Notes under the pieces: generated by a model
What the model saw: the letters and a program-made list of their open reading frames with translations, nothing else
Told to the model about the DNA's origin: nothing
Databases searched by the model: none
In this document: one piece after another, positions 1 through 7,803 of the stretch
How positions within the stretch are numbered: the stretch's first letter is position 1
Layout of the letters: every line of letters starts with the position of its first letter
Position numbers and translations under genes: made by a program
Source of the DNA: an uncultured Lachnospiraceae bacterium
Lineage (GTDB): Bacteria > Bacillota_A > Clostridia > Lachnospirales > Lachnospiraceae
Assembly (NCBI GenBank): GCA_910587495.1
Contig: CAJUMT010000001.1
Location: 1 to 63,453 of the forward strand
Direction of reading: 5' to 3'
DNA length: 63,453 nt

Positions 1-19
1 GATCAGGAGGGTATGAAAG

Positions 20-613
20 ATGGCAATTAATAGAACACCAGTCCTTAAAAGATGCAGGTCTCTGGGCCTGGATCCGATTTATTTAGGAATTGATAAAAAA
101 TCCAGAAGAAATTCCCAGAGGGGCAATAAGAAAATCTCCGAGTACGGCCTTCAGTTAAGAGAAAAACAGAAAGCAAAATTTATCTACGGCGTACTGGAGA
201 AGCCGTTCCGTAATTATTATGAGAAGGCAGACCGTATGAAAGGCATGACGGGTGAGAACCTGATGATCATGCTGGAGACCAGACTGGACAATGTGATTTT
301 CCGTCTTGGTTTCGCTAGAACACGCCAGGAAGCAAGACAGATTGTTGACCACAAACATGTGATGGTAAACGGCAAGCAGGTAAACATCCCGTCGTACCTG
401 GTTAAAGCCGGAGACAGCATAGAGATCAAAGAGAAATGTAAGAGTTCTGACCGCTATAAGGCGATCGCGGAAGCAACTGCAGGCAGACTGGTTCCCGAGT
501 GGCTGGATGCGGATCCGGAGAACTTAAAAGGCCTTGTAAAGGAACTTCCGACCAGGGATATGATCGATGTTCCGGTAAACGAGATGCTCATCGTCGAGTT
601 GTACTCCAAATAA
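20..613 (+). CDS. rpsD: 30S ribosomal protein S4
   Basis: This 197-residue protein is ribosomal protein S4, a primary 16S rRNA binder that nucleates assembly of the small-subunit body. The N-terminal half shows the usual basic region (SRRNSQRG, then EYGLQLREKQK), followed by the S4 RNA-binding domain around residues 87-150 (ETRLDNVIFRLGFA, ARQIVDHKHVMVNGK). Length is as expected. ATG at 20 follows AGGAGGGT at 5-12. It lies directly upstream of rpoA in the order typical of Firmicutes. In many Firmicutes S4 also represses its own operon, but no such leader can be judged because the window starts here. Identification is secure. Confidence 0.97.
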   Translation: MAINRTPVLKRCRSLGLDPIYLGIDKKSRRNSQRGNKKISEYGLQLREKQKAKFIYGVLEKPFRNYYEKADRMKGMTGENLMIMLETRLDNVIFRLGFARTRQEARQIVDHKHVMVNGKQVNIPSYLVKAGDSIEIKEKCKSSDRYKAIAEATAGRLVPEWLDADPENLKGLVKELPTRDMIDVPVNEMLIVELYSK

Positions 614-695
614 TTAAAACAAACCACTTACGGAACATTTTTGTGTTCCGTGAGCCGGATTTTGTCACCCGGCACAGAACAGGAGGGGCTTTTTA

Positions 696-1613
696 GTGGT
701 AGTATTTAACAAACCTAAGATTGAGATCGCAGATATTTCAGAAGATAAAAAATATGGTAGATTCGTAGTGGAACCATTAGAAAGAGGCTATGGTACGACC
801 CTTGGTAATTCCCTGAGAAGAATCATGCTTTCATCTTTACCGGGAGCTGCAGTCAGTCAGGTGAAGATTGATGGTGTACTTCACGAATTCAGCTCCATCC
901 CAGGTGTAAAAGAAGATGTAACAGAGATCATCATGAATATCAAAAGCCTGGCGATCAAGAACAGCAGCGATTCAGAGGAAGCAAAGATCGCATACATTGA
1001 TTTTGAGGGTGAAGGCGTCGTCACGGCAGCCGATATCCAGTGTGATCCGGATATAGAGATCCTGAATCCGGATTTGGTGATCGCGCATCTGAACGGCGGT
1101 GCGGACAGCAAGCTATATATGGAGCTGACCATTACCCGGGGCAGAGGCTATGTAAGCGCAGACAGGAATAAGAACGAAGAACTGCCTATTGGTGTGATCG
1201 CGGTGGATTCTATCTATACTCCTGTCGAACGCGTGAATCTGACAGTGGAGAATACCCGTGTCGGTCAGATTACCGATTATGATAAACTGACGCTGGATGT
1301 ATTTACAAATGGAACTTTGGGACCGGATGAGGCTGTCAGCCTGGCGGCTAAAGTGTTGAGCGAACATCTGAGCCTTTTCATTGACCTGTCCGAGAATGCC
1401 AAGTCCGCGGAGATTATGGTAGAGACGGAGAGCGACGAGAAAGAAAAAGTGCTTGAGATGAACATCGACGAACTGGAGTTATCCGTGCGCTCCTTTAACT
1501 GTCTGAAAAGAGCCGGTATCAATACCGTAGAAGAGCTGTGCAACCGAACCTCTGAAGATATGATGAAAGTCCGTAATCTGGGACGTAAGTCATTGGAGGA
1601 AGTCCTTGCGTAG
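696..1613 (+). CDS. rpoA: RNA polymerase alpha subunit, ended early by an in-frame amber codon
   Basis: The alpha subunit forms the dimeric platform for RNA polymerase assembly; its C-terminal domain contacts UP elements and activators. The 305 residues contain the N-terminal dimerisation domain (LERGYGTTLGNSLRR near residue 30) and the C-terminal helix-hairpin-helix domain (SFNCLKRAGINTVEEL, then RNLGRKSLEEVLA). Translation starts at GTG 696 behind AGGAGG at 681-686; the ATG-initiated alternatives inside would remove conserved N-terminal residues. The frame ends at TAG 1611-1613, where relatives normally have a lysine codon (EEVLA-K-LKELGL). The sense frame continues for 13 more family-like codons to a second TAG at 1653. 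As read, the last half-helix of the alpha C-terminal domain is missing. Confidence 0.95.
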   Translation: MVVFNKPKIEIADISEDKKYGRFVVEPLERGYGTTLGNSLRRIMLSSLPGAAVSQVKIDGVLHEFSSIPGVKEDVTEIIMNIKSLAIKNSSDSEEAKIAYIDFEGEGVVTAADIQCDPDIEILNPDLVIAHLNGGADSKLYMELTITRGRGYVSADRNKNEELPIGVIAVDSIYTPVERVNLTVENTRVGQITDYDKLTLDVFTNGTLGPDEAVSLAAKVLSEHLSLFIDLSENAKSAEIMVETESDEKEKVLEMNIDELELSVRSFNCLKRAGINTVEELCNRTSEDMMKVRNLGRKSLEEVLA

Positions 1614-1655
1614 CTGAAAGAACTTGGTCTGGAATTAAACCAGAGCGAGGAATAG
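1611..1655 (+). other. Stranded C-terminal codons of rpoA beyond the amber codon
   Basis: In the rpoA frame, TAG at 1611-1613 is followed by 13 codons reading LKELGLELNQSEE and then TAG at 1653-1655. This matches the usual Firmicute alpha ending (LKELGLxL plus an acidic tail). A single A-to-T change of AAG to TAG explains it. The tail has not visibly decayed, so the change is recent, is read through or suppressed, or is a base-call error. Restored, the protein would have 319 residues. Confidence 0.85.
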
Positions 1656-1823
1656 AGGGAGGCCGAAGGCCGACCGATACTTCTCGATGCATGCAGTGAA
1701 TTGAGAAGGGACCGAAGCAGTGGAGGCCGAAAAGCGGCTGTCCCATAGATGTTGGAAGCCAGACCCCCTGTCAGTAAGACCGAAGAAGCATGGCTTGGGG
1801 CGCAACGAATGGAGGAGATAAAA
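1656..1823 (+). promoter_or_regulatory. Structured spacer between rpoA and rplQ
   Basis: This 168-nt spacer is long for a ribosomal protein operon. Several hairpins can be drawn: GGCC-GAA-GGCC at 1661-1671; CTTCTC at 1680-1685 with GAGAAG at 1703-1708; GGGAC at 1708-1712 with GTCCC at 1739-1743 enclosing GCCG/CGGC; and AAGCCA near 1756 with TGGCTT near 1791. No run of T follows, so these are not an obvious terminator. It could be an RNA processing site or a translational control element. No known family was recognised. Confidence 0.35.
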
Positions 1824-2351
1824 ATGGCTGGTTACAGAAAACTGAGCAGAACCGCTTCCCAGCGTAAAGCTTTATTAAGAAGCCAGGTAACTGCCCTGTT
1901 ATTACATGGTAAAATTGTTACTACAGAGTCAAAAGCAAAAGAAGTCCGTAAGATTGTCGAAGGACTGATCGCTTTAGGCGTAAAAGAAAAGGACAACTTT
2001 GAGACTGTGAAAGTTACGGCAAAAGTTGCCCGCAAAGATAAAGACGGCAAAAGAGTTAAAGAGGTGGTCAATGGCAAAAAAGTGACCATGTATGACGAAG
2101 TGGAGAAAGAGATTAAAAAAGATCTTCCGTCCAGACTTCATGCCAGAAGACAGATGCTTAAAGTTCTTTATCCGGTAAAAGTTCCGGTAGAAGGCAAGAA
2201 AAAGAAAACCAAGGAAGTAGATATGGTTGCGAAGATCTTCGATGAGATCGCACCCAAATACGCAGGCAGAAACGGCGGCTATACCAGAATCATAAAGATT
2301 GGCCAGAGAAAAGGCGACGCTGCGATGGAAGTTGTATTAGAGCTTGTATAA
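1824..2351 (+). CDS. rplQ: 50S ribosomal protein L17, extended form
   Basis: This 175-residue protein is L17, which lies near the polypeptide exit of the large subunit. The conserved start MAGYRKLSRTASQRKALLRS and the ending NGGYTRIIKIGQRKGDAAME are clear. It is about 50 residues longer than the E. coli protein because of a lysine-rich insertion around residues 70-135 (KDKDGKRVKEVVNGKK through PVEGKKKKTKEVD), as seen in many Clostridia. The start is ATG 1824, eight bases after GGAGG at 1811-1815. The frame is open further upstream to about 1749, but that stretch has no L17 similarity and no ribosome site. A terminator follows. Confidence 0.96.
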   Translation: MAGYRKLSRTASQRKALLRSQVTALLLHGKIVTTESKAKEVRKIVEGLIALGVKEKDNFETVKVTAKVARKDKDGKRVKEVVNGKKVTMYDEVEKEIKKDLPSRLHARRQMLKVLYPVKVPVEGKKKKTKEVDMVAKIFDEIAPKYAGRNGGYTRIIKIGQRKGDAAMEVVLELV

Positions 2352-2368
2352 TACTGTAAAAAAACAGT

Positions 2369-2408
2369 CCCCACAGACAGGAAAAAGCTGTCTGCGGGGT
2401 ATCTTTTT
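2369..2408 (+). terminator. Rho-independent terminator after rplQ
   Basis: CCCCACAGACAG pairs with CTGTCTGCGGGG across a GAAAAAG loop (one mismatch), followed by ATCTTTTTAT. It closes the ribosomal protein operon 17 bases after the rplQ stop. Confidence 0.88.
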
Positions 2409-2460
2409 ATGCGCAGAGGTGCGTAAGGAAATTCAGAATAAGGACAGGAGGATAAATTAT

Positions 2461-3645
2461 ATGATCAACGAAGCGATGTACGAATACGGCAGCAAAAGCT
2501 CTGTGATCCGGGAATTGTTCGCATATGGACTGGAGCGAAAAAAGATCGTGGGGGAAGACAAAGTCTACGATTTCAGTATTGGAAATCCCAGTATCCCTGC
2601 GCCGCCGCAGTTAAAGCAGGCGCTATTAGAGCTTTTGGAAGAGCCGCCGGAAATTTTACACGGATATTCTCCAGCGTCCGGAGATCCAGAGGCAAAAAGA
2701 CTTCTGGCGGAATCTGTAAACCGCAGGTTCGGCACCTGCTACACAGAGGATAATTTTTATATGACTGTGGGCGCCGCCGCTTCTCTTAGTATCACAGTCA
2801 ACGCATTGGCTGATCCGGGTGATGAGTTTATTACGTTTGCGCCGTTTTTTCCCGAATATGCGGTGTGGGTGGAGACGGCAGGGGCAAAGCTTCTAGTGAC
2901 GCCCGCAGATACGAAACAGTTCCAGATTGAGCTTGACTCTTTTGAAAAACTGGTCGGACCTAAGACAAAAGGCGTGATTGTCAATTCTCCTAATAATCCC
3001 AGCGGTGTTGTCTATACAGAAGAGACGATACGGGGACTGGCAGAGATATTGGAGCGTAAGCAAAAAGAGTACGGCACGACGATCTATCTGATCTCTGACG
3101 AACCTTATAGAGAGATCGTGTATGACGGGATGAAAGTTCCGTATATTCCTGTGTATTATGCGAATACAATCGTGTGTTATTCTTACAGCAAGTCGTTATC
3201 CATTCCAGGGGAACGTATCGGCTATATCCTGGTGCCGGATGAGGTCGCGGACTCGGTACGAGTCAGAGCTGCCGTGGCAGGTGCAGGACGGGCGCTGGGC
3301 TTTGTCTGCGCTCCGGTATTGTTCCAAAAGGCAGTGGCCAGATGTGCGGACGTGACAGGTGATATCTCCGCCTATGCCAGGAACCGGGATCTTCTGTACA
3401 ACGGTCTGACGGAATTGGGATACGAGTGCGTGCGTCCCCAGGGAGCCTTTTATCTGTTTGTCAAATCTTTAGAACCTGACGCCAATGCATTTTCTGGACA
3501 TGCCAAGAAACACGACGTATTGGTCGTGCCCAGCGATACTTTTGGCTGTACAGGTTATGTGCGTATATCTTACTGTGTATCCGAGAAAACGATCCGGGAC
3601 GCCATGCCGGCTTTTGCCAAAATCATGGAGGAGTACAGACAATAG
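2461..3645 (+). CDS. Pyridoxal-phosphate aminotransferase, class I/II
   Basis: This 394-residue fold-type I aminotransferase transfers an amino group between an amino acid and a 2-oxo acid with PLP. The PLP lysine is K244 in YSYSKSLSIPGERIGY; other landmarks are SIGNPSIPAPP near residue 40, NSPNNPSG near 180, and SDEPYREIVYDG with the PLP-contacting aspartate. It belongs to the aspartate/alanine aminotransferase-like group; the substrate cannot be read from sequence. ATG 2461 follows AGGAGGATAA at 2446-2455; an open frame further upstream overlaps the rplQ terminator and is not credible. It is transcribed just upstream of the two-component genes, 24 bases from the regulator, and may be cotranscribed with them. 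Confidence 0.9.
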   Translation: MINEAMYEYGSKSSVIRELFAYGLERKKIVGEDKVYDFSIGNPSIPAPPQLKQALLELLEEPPEILHGYSPASGDPEAKRLLAESVNRRFGTCYTEDNFYMTVGAAASLSITVNALADPGDEFITFAPFFPEYAVWVETAGAKLLVTPADTKQFQIELDSFEKLVGPKTKGVIVNSPNNPSGVVYTEETIRGLAEILERKQKEYGTTIYLISDEPYREIVYDGMKVPYIPVYYANTIVCYSYSKSLSIPGERIGYILVPDEVADSVRVRAAVAGAGRALGFVCAPVLFQKAVARCADVTGDISAYARNRDLLYNGLTELGYECVRPQGAFYLFVKSLEPDANAFSGHAKKHDVLVVPSDTFGCTGYVRISYCVSEKTIRDAMPAFAKIMEEYRQ

Positions 3646-3669
3646 AGAAGGTATGTGAGGGGGAAGGAA

Positions 3670-5280
3670 ATGTGGAAAGTAATCATAGTGGATGACGAAC
3701 CAAAAGTAAATTTGCTTTTGCAGAAAATCGTCGATTGGGAGGAACTGGGGTTCCAGATTGCGGGTACAGCCCAGGACGGGATATGCGCGCTGGAATTGAT
3801 CCGCGACGAATTGCCGGATCTGGTTGTGACCGATATTCGTATGCCCGGCTGTGACGGAATGGAACTGATCCGTCAGGCCAAAGAGATGAAAGAGGATATT
3901 ACATTTATTGTGGTCAGCGGATACAAACAGTTTGAATATGCACATACCGCATTAAAATATGGCGTGGAGGATTATCTTTTAAAACCGGTAAAAGCAGATG
4001 AACTTACCAGCCTGTTAAAGCAGATCCGTGAAAAAAAGGAACAGCAGGCAGAACAGGAAGAGTGGAAAGAGACTGTCAGCAAAAGGATACAAAAAGACAA
4101 TCAGAGAGATCGCTGGCGACTGATCAGGGATCTGAAAAACTGTGCAGAAAAAAGAACGGCATTTTTAAATCTATATGAGACGAATCAGGAATATGGATGT
4201 GATTTTAGCGAAGGGATCTATCAAGTGATCCTGATAAGACTGGACATTCCCAACGCGCAGGAAAGTATGGGCGCCTGTAAAATCGTAGCAAAGCATGCAT
4301 TGGCCGCTGCAGAAAAGTATGCGGTTTCATTTACACAGAAGTATGCCGCAGCAATCGATGATGAGGGGATCATCCTGCTCATGCAAAGCGGGGGACATGA
4401 TTTTACCCAGGTAAAAAAATATTTGATAAAAACGCGTAAAGAAATTGAAAATCAAAGAGATCTGTTCAGAGAGATTGTCGTATCAGCCGTGATTGGAAGG
4501 CCGGTGACACATACAGAAGAAATTCCGGATACGCTCAGAGAGGTTATGTACCTTAGTAAGGATCGTATCCTTCGCGGCAAGAAAGAATGGTTGAAAATGG
4601 TGGAGGAGCCGGGTGTGCAGGAAGAAATTTTTCAGATGCCGGTTTTTTTGCGCAAAAGTCTGCAGGAAGCGGGAGAATGTCTCAATCATGAGAAATTTTG
4701 CCGGGATTTGGATATAGTAAAAAATACAATACTGGATTTTCCAGGACTAAGCGGACAAGCAGTATATGAATGTTTTATAGAAACAGTGGACGCCTGCCTG
4801 CGTGGACTGCGGCAAAATGAAAAGTTTGATGAAGAACAGGTCAGGCAGGATCTGAAAGCCCGTTATCATATGTGTGTGTCATTAGAAGATGTCTTTTTGC
4901 TTTTGAAGGATCAGATTGGCAAGCTGTTTGAAATTTATATCAGCCAAAAAGAAAAAGAAGAGATGCGTCCCATTACAGAAGCTAAAAAGTATATACAGGA
5001 ACACTATCGTGAGCCTTTAAAACTGGAAGAAGTAAGCCGTATCATTGGATTTAACGCCACTTATTTTTCTACTGTGTTTAAGAAAAAAACAGGGAAAGGC
5101 TTTCTGGATTATCTGACGGAGATTCGGATGAATAAAGCAAAACAGCTTCTGTGCAGGGATGATATGAGTATAAATGATGTGGCGGAAGAAGTAGGTTATA
5201 AAGATTTGAAATATTTTACAAGGCTATTTAAGAAGGCGACGGGGATCGCACCGTCAGAGTATAAAAAGTTATATCAATAA
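3670..5280 (+). CDS. Response regulator with AraC-type output domain (YesN-like)
   Basis: This 536-residue regulator pairs with the kinase encoded next. The receiver domain (residues 1-120) has the acidic pair D8/D9 in IIVDDEP, the phospho-acceptor D55 in VVTDIRMPG, and KPVKADEL near residue 107. A long middle section follows, and residues about 435-536 form two AraC helix-turn-helix motifs (LEEVSRIIGFNATYFSTVFKK; INDVAEEVGYKDLKYFTRLFKK). ATG 3670 is chosen over GTG 3655 because GAGGGGGAAGG lies at the correct distance upstream. Such regulators usually activate a nearby sugar transport operon; the ABC transporter at 7804 is the likely target. Confidence 0.92.
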   Translation: MWKVIIVDDEPKVNLLLQKIVDWEELGFQIAGTAQDGICALELIRDELPDLVVTDIRMPGCDGMELIRQAKEMKEDITFIVVSGYKQFEYAHTALKYGVEDYLLKPVKADELTSLLKQIREKKEQQAEQEEWKETVSKRIQKDNQRDRWRLIRDLKNCAEKRTAFLNLYETNQEYGCDFSEGIYQVILIRLDIPNAQESMGACKIVAKHALAAAEKYAVSFTQKYAAAIDDEGIILLMQSGGHDFTQVKKYLIKTRKEIENQRDLFREIVVSAVIGRPVTHTEEIPDTLREVMYLSKDRILRGKKEWLKMVEEPGVQEEIFQMPVFLRKSLQEAGECLNHEKFCRDLDIVKNTILDFPGLSGQAVYECFIETVDACLRGLRQNEKFDEEQVRQDLKARYHMCVSLEDVFLLLKDQIGKLFEIYISQKEKEEMRPITEAKKYIQEHYREPLKLEEVSRIIGFNATYFSTVFKKKTGKGFLDYLTEIRMNKAKQLLCRDDMSINDVAEEVGYKDLKYFTRLFKKATGIAPSEYKKLYQ

Positions 5281-5299
5281 TAATCTTAAGGAAGAGGAT

Positions 5300-6133
5300 A
5301 TGCGTATTTGGCAAAAATGGCGCCTGGATAAAAGACTAAAACAATATGCCGGGGACCGGGATATCGAGAAGATACTGAAAGAAGACTGGAATGATTACCC
5401 GGAGATGCAGATATTCTGTAAAGATATAGAAAATATTTTACTTGAGATGCCCCAGGAACAATACTATCAGAAGCAGGCGGAGTACCTGGCTTTGCAGAAC
5501 CAGATCAATCCGCATTTTTTATATAATACGCTGGAAGCGATTCGGGCGGATGCGATCACCGAAGGATGTAAGAGTATCGCGGACACAACAGAAGCATTGG
5601 CTACTTTCTTTCGCTATACGATTACAGATGTGCGCCGTTTTGTGGAGTTGTCGGACGAGATCGATAATGTGGAAGATTATTTCACCATCCAGAAATTCCG
5701 TTTCGGAAATAAGCTGGATATGAATGTGGAATTGGAGAGTGAGGAGCTCTTGGAGGCGCAGATGCCAAAACTTCTGCTCCAGCCATTGGTAGAAAATGCT
5801 ATAACCCATGGACTGGAATGTAAGATGGGAGAGGGTTCTGTCAGTATATTGATCGAGAGCAGCGACCGAAATTTATTTATCAGCGTAAAAGATAATGGAG
5901 TAGGAATTCCTGCGGAAAAAGTTCTGGAATTAAATCATATCTTTCTCGCGCAGGATGGGATGCAGAAAAACAAAAACCGGGATAAGGGCATACGAGGAGG
6001 GATTGCTCTCCCGAACGTGAACAGCAGGATCAAGCTTTTATTTGGGGAAGATTACGGCCTGCGGATTTTCAGTGTGGAAGGCGTAGGGACAGAGATTCGG
6101 ATGACATTGCCCTTACGTCTTGAGATGGAGTAG
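5300..6133 (+). CDS. Soluble YesM-type histidine kinase without sensor or membrane segments
   Basis: At 277 residues this is only the catalytic half of a YesM (His_kinase + HATPase_c) kinase. It has H72 in NQINPHFLYNTLE, the N-box LLLQPLVENAITHG, the G1 box VKDNGVGIP and a G2 region GGIALPNVNSRIKLLFG. Typical YesM kinases have about 550-600 residues with two membrane helices, a Cache-type extracytoplasmic domain and HAMP; none are visible. ATG 5300 follows AGGAAGAGG. It lies 19 bases after the response regulator and 11 bases before a degenerate ABC-ATPase gene, which suggests its input comes through a partner protein in the cytoplasm. That partner role is inference. Confidence 0.9.
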   Translation: MRIWQKWRLDKRLKQYAGDRDIEKILKEDWNDYPEMQIFCKDIENILLEMPQEQYYQKQAEYLALQNQINPHFLYNTLEAIRADAITEGCKSIADTTEALATFFRYTITDVRRFVELSDEIDNVEDYFTIQKFRFGNKLDMNVELESEELLEAQMPKLLLQPLVENAITHGLECKMGEGSVSILIESSDRNLFISVKDNGVGIPAEKVLELNHIFLAQDGMQKNKNRDKGIRGGIALPNVNSRIKLLFGEDYGLRIFSVEGVGTEIRMTLPLRLEME

Positions 6134-6144
6134 ATAAAAGTATC

Positions 6145-7575
6145 ATGAAGGAAGAACTGATTCGGATCGAAAACGGATGGATTGAAAAAGGCAGACATCA
6201 TCTGGAGCTTGACATAGAAATTGCAAAGGGCGAGAGCATCGGCGTCTTGTCTGGTGATCTAATGGACAGTACGCTCTATCTGGATTTCTTTCGGGGAAAC
6301 AGGAAATTACTCCAGGGGAAAGCATATCTTTTCGGAAAGCGGGTGTCCTGCAATGAAATGGAGGAAGAACTCTCGAAATATGTGCTGGTTCTGGAGGAAC
6401 AAGGAACATTTTCCAGTGAGTTGACGGCAGAGGATTTTTTGTTCGTCATGAGACACAAACAGTTGAAACGCTCCAGAAGAGAGCTGCAAAAAAGGTTCCG
6501 TTCTGATGAGGCGGGGGAGATAAGCCGGATTCTGGAAATAGATTTCCAGTGGAAAGACAGTCTGTCTTCCTTGTCTCCGTTGTCTTTTTACAGAGCGCTT
6601 TTCTTTAAAGCCTGGTTTTACCAATATAAGATACTGATATTGAACTATCTTACCAGAGCACTCAGAGAAAACGATATATACAGGCTGATGCAGTACGGCG
6701 AATATTTTCTGCAAAAAGGGATTGCTTTCCTTCTGGTGGATCAGGAGGGAGGCTTCCTCTTTTCCTACAGCAACCGAATTGATATTCTCAAAAATGGCAT
6801 GACTTGTTACCGGTTATCTCCGGAACAGTATGATGAAAATACGCTGCAGCGTATCCTGAAAGGAAAAGAGTCCATTTTTTACAGGAGAGTGTCCGAAGAT
6901 ATTCCCGCAGGCTGTATGCCTGTATGCCCCGCATTGGAATTTGACCAGGTCAAACTGTCTTGTGTGAAAGAACTGTCTTTTCAACTTCAGAGAGGTGAGA
7001 TCGGCATTCTTCTGGATCGGAATTATCAGATGGCACAGGAGCTTCAGAATATTTTTCTCGGTCGGAAAAACTGGGTGCAGGGGAAGATTCGTATCGACGG
7101 CCGGCTGGCAGGAGCCGGGTGCTTTCCGGGCATGTTGGGGAAAAATATCGGCGTACAGTTAGAGAACCCCGGCGGATCTTTATACAATAATTTGAGCGGT
7201 CTGGAGAATCTGAGCATCATGCTGATACCAAAGACCGGCAGCAGACTGGTGAAAAAGAAGATAGAGAAAAATATCATGGACGAGGCGTGTACCTGGTTCA
7301 GCGAGGAATTGTTAAGATGTAAAGTATGTGAATGGCCCCCGCAAGAGAGATTGAGACTTTCCTATTACAGATGGTATCTGGTGAATCCCCGGATACTGGT
7401 AAGTTTCTTCCCCTTTTCAAGCACGGATTTCTGGATGCACCATATAGTGCTGGATATGTTGTCTATGTGTGTGAAAAAAGGTATGAGTATTTTGATAATT
7501 TCGACGGATATAGAAGGAATTTGCGGGAAATTTGATGATGCAGAATTGATAGGAAAGATAAAATATATCAACTAA
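6145..7575 (+). CDS. Degenerate tandem ABC-ATPase-like protein, catalytic motifs lost
   Basis: This 476-residue protein has the two-domain layout of RbsA/MglA sugar ATPases but lacks their working residues. At the first Walker A position it reads GVLSGDLMDSTLYL and at the second IGILLDRNYQMAQEL. Walker B positions read KILILNYLTRAL and RILVSFFPFSST instead of ILxxDEPT. The signature positions read SLSPLSFYRALFF and PPQERLRLSYYRW. Conserved hydrophobic framing and overall length argue that the fold persists. It is encoded 11 bases after the kinase and before a true RbsA-type ATPase. Possible roles are a regulatory subunit that reports transporter state to the kinase, or a decoy nucleotide-binding fold. 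Family membership is an inference from pattern. Confidence 0.7.
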   Translation: MKEELIRIENGWIEKGRHHLELDIEIAKGESIGVLSGDLMDSTLYLDFFRGNRKLLQGKAYLFGKRVSCNEMEEELSKYVLVLEEQGTFSSELTAEDFLFVMRHKQLKRSRRELQKRFRSDEAGEISRILEIDFQWKDSLSSLSPLSFYRALFFKAWFYQYKILILNYLTRALRENDIYRLMQYGEYFLQKGIAFLLVDQEGGFLFSYSNRIDILKNGMTCYRLSPEQYDENTLQRILKGKESIFYRRVSEDIPAGCMPVCPALEFDQVKLSCVKELSFQLQRGEIGILLDRNYQMAQELQNIFLGRKNWVQGKIRIDGRLAGAGCFPGMLGKNIGVQLENPGGSLYNNLSGLENLSIMLIPKTGSRLVKKKIEKNIMDEACTWFSEELLRCKVCEWPPQERLRLSYYRWYLVNPRILVSFFPFSSTDFWMHHIVLDMLSMCVKKGMSILIISTDIEGICGKFDDAELIGKIKYIN

Positions 7576-7625
7576 ATACGGCAGAATATCCAAAGATTGA
7601 CCCCCTTGATGCAAAGAATGTCAGT

Positions 7626-7653
7626 TTGAAGGCACTGTTAAATTCAGTACAAT
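7626..7653 (+). promoter_or_regulatory. Possible promoter for the first sugar ABC operon
   Basis: TTGAAG at 7626-7631 and TACAAT at 7648-7653 are separated by 16 bases, in the 228-base gap before the ATPase gene. The -35 box is imperfect, as expected for a promoter activated by the AraC-type regulator at 3670. Confidence 0.45.
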
Positions 7654-7690
7654 ATACACAATGATCGATCATAAGTATAGCGGTGAAAAA

Positions 7691-7763
7691 CAGTGTACAG
7701 AGCTGGACATGCAGATACAAGGGGTTTTTTATTGTCTTTTTTAAGCATGTTCTCTGTATACAG
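7691..7763 (+). promoter_or_regulatory. Long imperfect stem-loop in the leader of the sugar ABC operon
   Basis: CAGTGTACAGAG (from 7691) followed by GGACATGC (to 7712) can pair with GCATGTTC and CTCTGTATACAG (7745-7763), leaving a loop with GGGGTTTTTT and a second T run. The arms are unusually long for a leader. It may be an RNA hairpin, or the arms may be paired operator half-sites for the AraC-type regulator. Confidence 0.4.
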
Positions 7764-7803
7764 AAATATAAACTGTACAATTAAATATGGAAGGAGGAAG
7801 CGT

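Noticed and set aside
1611..1613. Pyrrolysine insertion at the rpoA amber codon
   Set aside because: No pylT, pylS or Pyl-type methyltransferase genes are seen in the window, and rpoA is not a known pyrrolysine protein. Plain mutation, readthrough or error is simpler.
1749..1823. In-frame upstream extension of rplQ by 25 codons
   Set aside because: No similarity to L17 and no ribosome site at its start; GGAGG at 1811 fits ATG 1824.
2344..2460. In-frame upstream extension of the aminotransferase gene
   Set aside because: It runs through the rplQ terminator, and AGGAGGATAA at 2446 clearly serves ATG 2461.
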